Assembly (NCBI GenBank): GCA_036346275.1
Contig: CM070725.1
Coordinates: forward strand, 40,982,104-41,046,103
Length of the DNA: 64,000 nt
Source of the DNA: Otatea glauca
Lineage: Eukaryota > Streptophyta > Magnoliopsida > Poales > Poaceae
Reading direction: 5' to 3'
Shown: one piece after another, positions 57,746-64,000 of the stretch
Position numbering within the stretch: position 1 is the first letter of the stretch
Layout: each line of letters starts with the position of its first letter
Notes under the pieces: generated by a model
Seen by the model: only the letters and a program-made list of their open reading frames with translations
What the model was told of the DNA's origin: nothing
The model's database searches: none
Program-made: the position numbers and the translations under genes

Positions 57746-57920
57746 CGCGATTTTCCGGATGAAACGAGCGGCGACGGCGGAGGCGCGGTCGTGGACTGGT
57801 TGTCGTCCATGGGCTTGTGTCGCTACGTGCTTCAGGGGCACGCCTTTTTCTTCTTCCTCCTCCTTTCTTTTAACACTTTTTCTCTCTGTCTAGATGGGTG
57901 CAACGCAAGCCATTGCTAAC

Positions 57921-58955
57921 TATTGCGTTTATGCCAGTTCAGCTCTCCATGCGGAACAGATTTTAGGGTTCTGATTTCCTTTTCCCAAGAGCTGTGCGTC
58001 ATACTAACATTAAGCGGAGGACACAACTGACTTTTTACTATCACTGTGAGGTAATAAAATATACATTGAGCTAGTATCAACCGGTAACAAAAATTTAAAT
58101 GGTGAATGTACAAAAGTATAAGAGTTTAAGATTAATTTAATAATACCTCTCAAAGAAAGTAAAAACTGTAAGGATAGAAACAAATTAAACAGAGGAGAAA
58201 CAGTACAATACCTACACCATTAATTACTTGTATTCTTTGTACATGTATACATTGTATATGTAAATCGAGGAACAAGAAATAGCTTGTATCCATATAACAT
58301 CTGACGTAATATAGATAATAAACAAATAGGAGAGGGAGGCTAGAGCTTTAGTCTAAGAATAGGTGCCCTAATTCTCTCTTTGAGGGGTTTGTTCTATGAG
58401 TTACTAGCTAGTTCTCTTTCAAGGGGTTTATTTTATGAGTTACTAGCTAGTTTACTTATGGATAGAGATTTTTATTACGCTGCGCAATACATGACACAAG
58501 AGATGTAAACTACTTGTATAAAACATAGTACATGTACAATACACACTTCCGTTCAAAGATTCAAATTTCAAAATTTAAACCGGAGGGAAGGGAGCACTTA
58601 ATAATGCACTGACCTCAAATACACAATATACACCATACACAAGAATTACTCAAACCTCATACTTCAAAAAATACAAATCTAGCACAGATCTTAAAGCCCA
58701 ATGAAGGGTATGGATAGCATGTGCAGATACGCATTTTTGTCTTTAATAGCTCCTTTCACGAAACTATTCTTTTCAAAATGAAAAGGCGCCGCCTGGAACG
58801 TTCTAGTCCGTGCTAGTACACGAAAAGAAATCACTTGGCATCTCGATGTGTTAAAAGCCAATTTCGGCTGTGATGGCTAGAGTTAGTGATGAACTCGGTC
58901 ATGCACCATTCATATACATGGGTTTAGGATGAGCCTCTTTTGGATTGCTACATTG
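57921..58955. other. Unassigned spacer
   Basis: AT-rich, no gene recognised. A short repeat with TATGAGTTACTAGCTAG occurs twice near 58395 and 58435. Confidence 0.45.
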
Positions 58956-59159
58956 TGTTAACAATCTTAATATTGAGTTTTAGTTTGTTTAATAAGTTAG
59001 TTCAGGAAGTTAAGAGATAAGATTTAGTTGGTTAGTTTGTTAAGTTGGTTTGTAATTTAGCTTAACTATATAAATCAAGGAATAAACAGAAAAATGATGG
59101 GAGCTACGTTGGCGACGTCGACAAAATTTTCTGGTAGATCTAATAATTGGTATCAGAGC
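58956..59159 (+). mobile_element. Short copia LTR and primer-binding site, plus strand
   Basis: TGTTAACAATCTTAATATTG (58956) to about 59145 looks like a roughly 190-bp LTR with a CTATATAAATC box near 59066. It is followed by a perfect TGGTATCAGAGC (59148-59159), complementary to the initiator Met tRNA 3' end. The element is cut off within 30-40 bases by copia B sequence in the opposite orientation. Its family is unknown. Confidence 0.7.
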
Positions 59160-59200
59160 GAGGGTTTAATCTCTATGTGGCAAAATTTTCTGGTAGATCC

Positions 59201-59720
59201 TGACGATAGCTGCGTGCACTCTGGATAGCATTTGGGTGAAAGGTAGAGAGAGTTTTCTCAATCTTTTCCTCAACAGTGATCTTCTTGCCACATAGAGAGA
59301 GATTGGTACAAATTCTGTGCAAGGTAGAATTGTACTCGGCCACTATTTTGTTTTCTGCAAACCTCAGGTGGACCCAATCTTGCTGTGCTTGGGGCAAGAT
59401 GGCGTACTTGAGCTTCTGAAGTGCAGTCTAAAGCTCAAGTGCACTCTCCTCAGCCATATATTCATTTTTCAGAGTGGCTGAGAGGTGGTGCCTGAGGAAG
59501 TGCAGGGCTTGATCGTTCTGCCGACGGTAGGTTCGCGTCCTGCAAGGACCCTAGACCAATCACTGCACGGAGCTTCTTGCCCCCAAGAACGATCTTTATG
59601 TCCGATGCCCAAGTGAGGTAGTTCTAACCGTGCGGGGCCAGTTCTTCAAACTCACGATTCACGATGCCAGACATCTGCATGATATCAAAATTCTGATATT
59701 AGATTACTGCGTGTAATCTA
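59201..59720 (-). pseudogene. Copia B gag fragment
   Basis: The frame 59173-59397 reads MPQAQQDWVHLRFAENKIVA, CTNLSLCGKKITVEEKIEKT and STFHPNAIQSAR, matching the copia A gag. The N-terminal part (59397-59700) includes the MSGIVNREFEELAPHG-type start but is broken by frameshifts. The residues after SARSYRQD come from the junction, not from gag. Confidence 0.85.
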
Positions 59721-59739
59721 ATAGAAAAAGGTTGCAAAA

Positions 59740-60989
59740 AACATAAATTGCAGAAAATAAATTGCCAGTATACTAATAAAGCAATGAATCCAAAATTCAT
59801 AAAGAATATTCATAAATGCAGAGAATAAAGCTAGAAAAATTAAAAACAGAACCAAATAATTTTCTAGATTTTCTGGTAATTTTTCAAAATTTTCTGCTAT
59901 TTTTTCTTTCTTTTTCCCTTTTTTTTCTTTTCTTTCTTTTCTTTTTCTTCCTTTTTCTTTCCCTTTTCTTTCCCGGCCGAGCGACCAGCGGTCCTTGTTT
60001 CTTTGGCCCATACCACGCACGCGCGGCTAGGGTTCCCACCCCTAGCCGCCGCCATCTTCTTCCGCACGCGCGAGCTTCGGGCACAGCACGCGGGCGGTGG
60101 ATTCGGGTCCACGGCGCGCGGGCAATGGCTTCGGGCACGGCGGCCGAGGGCACGGCCGGGCGGCGCTTCATGCGCGGAGGCGCGGCGCGGCGCGGAGACA
60201 AGGCGTCAGGCCACGCGGCGCGCGGCTGGAGCGGCGGCGGCTGCAAGGCGCGTGGGGTCGAGGCGGCCGGGCGGCGGCGCGGCCGGAGACAAACCGCGAG
60301 TCGGGAAGCAGACGCTGGCGAGCAGCCGGCGCCGCAAGCCGGCAGGCTGCGACGCTGGCGAAGCGGGCGGCGCGGCGCGGACGCGGTGCCGGCCGAGGAA
60401 GGACGACGAGGCCGAGGCGCGCAGACGGCGACGGTCGAGCGCAAGACGACGGCGGCGGCACTGCGCAGATCGCGGCGCTGGGCCGACCGAGGGCGCGCGT
60501 GGCGACGCCGCGGCGCTGTGCCGACCGAGGCGCCCACGGCCGGGGGCGAACACGCGGTGGTCGCGAGCCGACGGCAGCGCGGGCCGAGTTCGAGGCGGCC
60601 GCAAGCCGTGGCGAGCCGGGCGCGGCGACGGCGGCAGTCGACGCAGATGGCGGGCCGGAGCGCCGAGGCGGCCGCAAGCCGTGGCGAGCCGGGGCGTGGC
60701 GACAACAGCGCTTCTGACGCGCAAGCCGAGGCAACAGCGACACACTGCGGGCGCGTAAGCCGAAGCAACGGCGATTTTTTTCCTGCATAAACAATAAATT
60801 GAACTGTAAAATCGTCTTGTACTGTAGCTTCGAGCCATATCCGCGTAGCTTCATGTCATGCGACAAACAGTACGAGATGGAAAGGATAGATGCATGCATA
60901 GAATCAACAAGCGTTTAGATTCAATCGTCGATTCTCACCTCTTCTCAACTTTTCAATCCGTTCACCAGTAGAGCTTCGTGCTGATAACG
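59740..60989 (-). other. Copia B leader, pyrimidine tract and GC-rich block
   Basis: The same layout as in copia A: a T/C tract (about 59880-59970 plus strand) then a very GC- and CpG-rich block (59990-60730) up to the LTR. Long overlapping open frames on both strands are an effect of composition. Detailed sequence differs a lot from copia A. Confidence 0.7.
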
Positions 60990-61209
60990 TGTTAAGAAAC
61001 CTCGCTATCGAATAGTCCGGGGTTCCCTAACAGATCTGAAGTGGAGAACAGAGAGAGAGAGACAGGTTTAGGGAGAACGGCGACGGAATTCTTTATTGCT
61101 TTGTAGTTGCTTGTACATTGGAGGACCCCTCCTCCTTATATAGTAGTCGCCTAGGGTTTCAACTAAAGGACCATTGTGGGCTTTTATTGGACCATGTGGT
61201 TTCCCAACA
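60990..61209 (-). repeat. Copia B 5' LTR
   Basis: A 220-bp LTR, TGTTGGGAAACC on the minus strand to GGTTTCTTAACA, clearly related to the copia A and D LTRs. It has AATAAAGAATTCC and a TATATAAGG-type box. Confidence 0.9.
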
Positions 61210-61523
61210 GAAAACACGAGCATGTGTTTTCTAGAGTCGTAGAATTGCAGTAGGGAATGCTTTATGTAGAAAGTATAGCTAATTTGAAAGTTTCATAGGT
61301 TTTGCCTCCTTTGTTTTTTGGTAAAGCGTGAGTACCAATTTAGTACATCTGAACAATATCCTAATTCCTAAACAGTCCACACCATCAGTGATGCTGCATC
61401 CGTTATAATTAAGTGTCGTTTCAGCTCTTTGCATAGGAATAAAGGTCAGATGTAAAGTGTCTAATCTGCCCCTATTTAACTATCTTGCCTCTTACTTTAT
61501 TTCCCCAGTCCCGCAATATATTA
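61210..61523. other. Unassigned spacer
   Basis: No gene or repeat recognised between copia B and the Stowaway element. Confidence 0.5.
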
Positions 61524-61809
61524 CTCCCTCTGTCCAAATTTATAAGATTTACATTTTTAAATAATCTTGTCTATAAATATAAGACTTATATATAGATTTA
61601 ATGAGGCTTTTCCTTCTATACTCTAATTTATTCTCTCTCAACTATATGCATTTATTCATTACCACCCACACAAAGTATTATAACTCATCTTCCAAAACAA
61701 TTAAGTGGGGGGCATCTAAGTCATTTTCTCTCGTATCTTTCTTAATTTCAACGCAATCTTAATCTTTGTGCAGAATCAAAATAAGCCTTATATTTTTAGA
61801 CAGAGGGAG
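61524..61809. mobile_element. Stowaway-like MITE 2
   Basis: The ends CTCCCTCTGTCCAAATTTAT and, in reverse complement, CTCCCTCTGTCTAAAAATAT pair well. TA flanks both sides (61522-61523 and 61810-61811). 286 bp, AT-rich, no coding. Confidence 0.9.
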
Positions 61810-62065
61810 TAAATCCTTATTCTGGAAAGTGTCGTCCTACAATATATAATTCAATTATGGAGATCAAAGATGTAGTAATTGCAATACTTCAACTGTATAC
61901 ACCTCCTTTAATGTTGAAAAAGTGGATGAGTAGTTTTGGTATGACATTTAATAAGAGCATATATGGTCCAATAGCATTAACATTTTATTAGATTCAGTGT
62001 TTAATTGGTCATTGCACATGGTAGGCTATGGACTTATATCACAGGAGAGAGAGTACTATGTTTGC

Positions 62066-62288
62066 TGTTGAGGAACCTCGCTATCGAATAGTCCGGGGTT
62101 CCCGAACAGATCTGAAGTGGAGAACAGAAAGAGAGAGAGAGACACGTGTTTAGGGAGAGCGAAAGCGGAAATTCTTTATTGCTAATGAATTCTGTACATA
62201 GGGGGGAACCCCTCCTTCTTTTATAGCGCCTCTAGGGTTTGGCATAAGGGACCACATGGGCCTTCTGGGCTTTCGTGGTTTCTCAACA
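62066..62288 (-). repeat. Copia D 3' LTR
   Basis: A 223-bp LTR, TGTTGAGAAACC on the minus strand to GGTTCCTCAACA, with TATAAAAG and AATAAAG elements in the positions seen in copia A. Confidence 0.92.
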
Positions 62289-62639
62289 CTCCCTTGGGCC
62301 CTTTGCCGCGAGATGCATATGCCTCATTAAAACTCCGAAAAACCCGGTCTGAAAAATACTTGGAGAAAGAGTACATAGCATACGCTATTATGTTGCACGA
62401 ATTGCCTCGTTAAAACCTTATGCAAGAAAACTTCATGAAAAACTTGCTAAGGAAAAGAGTACAATTCTCCCAACTTCAAATGCTAATCTTCGAGATTCAT
62501 GTTGGGTATTCATAATTCATGCTTGAGATTCATGTGGGAGTATGTGAAATATCTCCCCGAATCTGCACTTCTCTAAGTCTCATCATCCCAATTCCTTTCA
62601 TGCACCTTTCAAAGGTAGATCTTTGGGAGTGATTTAGTG

Positions 62640-64000
62640 AACAAATCTGCAAGATTTTCACATGACTTAGTATGCAATATCTTAATCTCGCTCATCTTAT
62701 GCAATTCGTGAGCATAGAAGAACTTGGGGTTGATATGCTTCGTGAGATTACTCTTCACATAACCCATCCGTGCTTGGGCAACACAAGTCGCATTATCTTC
62801 ATAGATTATCGTGGAGTTTGCTCAATGTTCAAGCCACATGACTTCGGATGTGGTGAACCATTCTTCCGAGCCATGCACATTCACGCGATGCTTCATACAA
62901 AGCAATGATTTTCGAGTGGTTTGTCGACGCCGAGACAAGAGTCCGCTTAGACGACTTCCAAGAAATTGCCGCTCCTCCACATAGGAAAACATAGCCGGTT
63001 TGGGACTTGCCAAGATATGGTCCGATAGGTACCCAAAGATCGGCATAGCCAACCAAATTCAATTCATTATTTCTTCTAAAGAATGCATCGAGGTCTTTGC
63101 TTCCTTGGAGGTAGCGGAAGATGTCCTTGATCCCTTTCCAATGCCTTTTGGTGGGTTCTCAGATCAGATCGAGCTAGCAAATTCACAAATAACGCGATGT
63201 CCGGTCTAGTGCTATTTGCAAGGTACATGAGCGCTCCAATTGCACTCAAAATGGGAATTCTGCTCCCGTGACTTCCTCCCCTCTTCTCTGGTCTCAGATG
63301 GGTCTAGGTCCGCTGGAGTGACCTTCCGACCATTGGAGTCTTTGCAAGATATGATTTTTCAAAGCTAAATCTTTCCAACACTTTGCGTGTAGGTTGATTG
63401 GTGTACCAAGATTCCTCCTTGGACATGTTCAAGCCGCAAGCCTAAACAAAACTTGGTTTTACCCAAATCTTTCATTTCAAACTCGGACTTCAAGTATGAG
63501 CATGCCTCTTCAATTTCTTCATCCGTCCCAATGATGTTCAAGTCATCTACATAGACGGAGATTATACAGAATCCATTCGGGATCACAGATAAACACACAT
63601 GGACAATCTTCGCTGCTTGTGTAGCCTTTCTTGCAGAGAAAGTCACTCAGCGATTGTACCACATTCTTCCCGATCGCTTCAAACCCATACAAGTGATTTC
63701 TCTAATTTCACACTGCATGTGTTTCTATTTGCTCCATCTTGGTTGGGATAGGAATTCCTTCCGGTACTTTCATGTATATCTCCGAATCCAAGTTTCCATA
63801 CTGTATCTTGTGACAACATCCATTAGCTTCATTCTCAACTTCAAGTTGATCGCCATTGAGATCAAATATCTAAAGGTAATTCCTCCCATGACCGGAGAAT
63901 AGGTTTCTTCATAATCAACTCCAGGACGTTGAGTAAAACCTTGAGCTACAAGCCTTGCTTTGTACCTTACAACTTCGTTGTTTTCATTTCTCTTAGAACA
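62640..64000 (-). pseudogene. Copia D RNase H and reverse transcriptase
   Basis: RNase H is present in shifted frames (62829-63062 reads SWKSSKRTLVSASTNHSKI). Reverse transcriptase (63365-63646) has ISVYVDDLNIIGTDEEIEEA, with YVDD at about 63540-63554, and FEMKDLGKTKFCLGLRLEH. Several single-base indels separate the pieces. Upstream domains are beyond 64000. Confidence 0.88.

Larger units (their letters stand above)
47328..57920 (+). pseudogene. Host gene start split by the MULE (SAM-like domain)
   Basis: The left flank has GAGGTAAGTA near 47660, a good splice donor, then AT-rich intron-like DNA with a MITE. A pyrimidine-rich TTTTTTCATATCAG acceptor ends at about 48005, and AACAATGGC, a good start context, has its ATG at 48011. 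Codons MARDF end at the MULE. After the MULE and the second TSD copy (57746-57754) the frame continues PDETSGDGGGAVVDWLSSMG then LCRYVLQ. WLSSMGLCRY resembles the first helix of a SAM domain. The rest of the domain is not obvious; a short intron ending TCTCTCTGTCTAG at about 57891 is possible. The SAM call is an inference. The gene is broken by a 9.7-kb insertion. Confidence 0.55.
59201..61209 (-). mobile_element. Copia B: truncated relative of copia A
   Basis: On the minus strand it has a 5' LTR (60990-61209), leader, and gag, and then stops at about 59201, where the protease-to-3'-LTR portion is missing. LTR, CGTTATCAGCACGAAG binding-site region, leader and gag all match copia A. The right flank is GAAAA; no matching left TSD can exist because the left end is lost. 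Confidence 0.88.
62066..64000 (-). mobile_element. Copia D: 3' end of a copia A relative (runs off the window)
   Basis: The 3' LTR (62066-62288) is followed on the plus strand by CTCCCTTGGGCCC, as in copia A. RNase H and reverse transcriptase sequences continue to the right edge. The left flank is TTTGC (62061-62065), the TSD to look for on the far side. It is very similar to 7232-9160 of copia A. The 5' half lies outside the window. Confidence 0.92.

Noticed and set aside
59116..59240. Small plus-strand protein reading across the junction
   Set aside because: The frame passes through an LTR end, a primer-binding site and antisense gag, so it is a chance frame.
59816..60899. Open frames of 200-324 residues on both strands
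   Set aside because: Same reason: GC-rich leader of copia B, low-complexity Arg/Ala-rich translations on all frames.

Overview
The window is plant nuclear DNA, almost certainly from a grass. The evidence is a pseudogene with the cereal alpha-amylase exon layout, two Stowaway MITEs with the ends typical of grass genomes, a BARE/Angela-type LTR, chromovirus and copia retrotransposons with plant-type gag and pol, and a Mutator-like element (MULE) with a plant mobile domain gene. I see no rRNA gene, no intact tRNA, no CRISPR and no complete host gene. Nearly all open reading frames are pieces of transposable elements, and many are damaged. The species cannot be fixed from the sequence.

Layout: 1-838 is part of a BARE/Angela-like LTR, followed by a 48-bp hairpin tandem array (841-1190). 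A CACTA-like element with a degraded Ulp1-type protease gene spans 1533-3605. A hAT MITE lies at 4136-4523, and a solo LTR with a perfect 5-bp target-site duplication (TSD) at 5040-6966. Copia A, complete, runs on the minus strand at 7232-14032. A Stowaway (14300-14557) and two deletion derivatives of a hAT family (15069-15271, 16212-17696) follow. An alpha-amylase pseudogene (21940-29443) is split in its third exon by copia C (22517-28717).

A 5.7-kb hAT element with transposase remnants spans 31289-37017. A Gypsy chromovirus (38217-47322) carries MITE-like insertions in its 5' LTR and a whole non-autonomous LTR element (43537-46505) inside its integrase. A 9.7-kb MULE (48026-57745) sits after the fifth codon of what looks like a host gene. 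Part of a further copia LTR (58956-59145) abuts a truncated copia B (59201-61209). Another Stowaway (61524-61809) and the 3' end of copia D (62066 to the window end) complete the window. Copia A, B and D belong to one family.

The strongest structural calls rest on paired termini plus TSDs read directly: solo LTR (ATACC), copia A (GGTAC/GATAC), hAT MITE (GGTGGCCA), autonomous-type hAT (GCCAGCAT), Gypsy (GGAAG), nested LTR element (GTGGG) and MULE (CGCGATTTT). The most interesting unit is the MULE. It has long terminal inverted repeats, a MURA transposase gene, a plant mobile domain gene and a third unrecognised spliced gene, all on the minus strand, with GTCGCC/GGCGAC hairpin motifs clustered at both ends. 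In host DNA, a GC-rich region split by the Gypsy element (37.3-38.2 kb and 47.3-47.7 kb) looks like a promoter or first-exon region, possibly for two diverging genes, both later hit by transposons.
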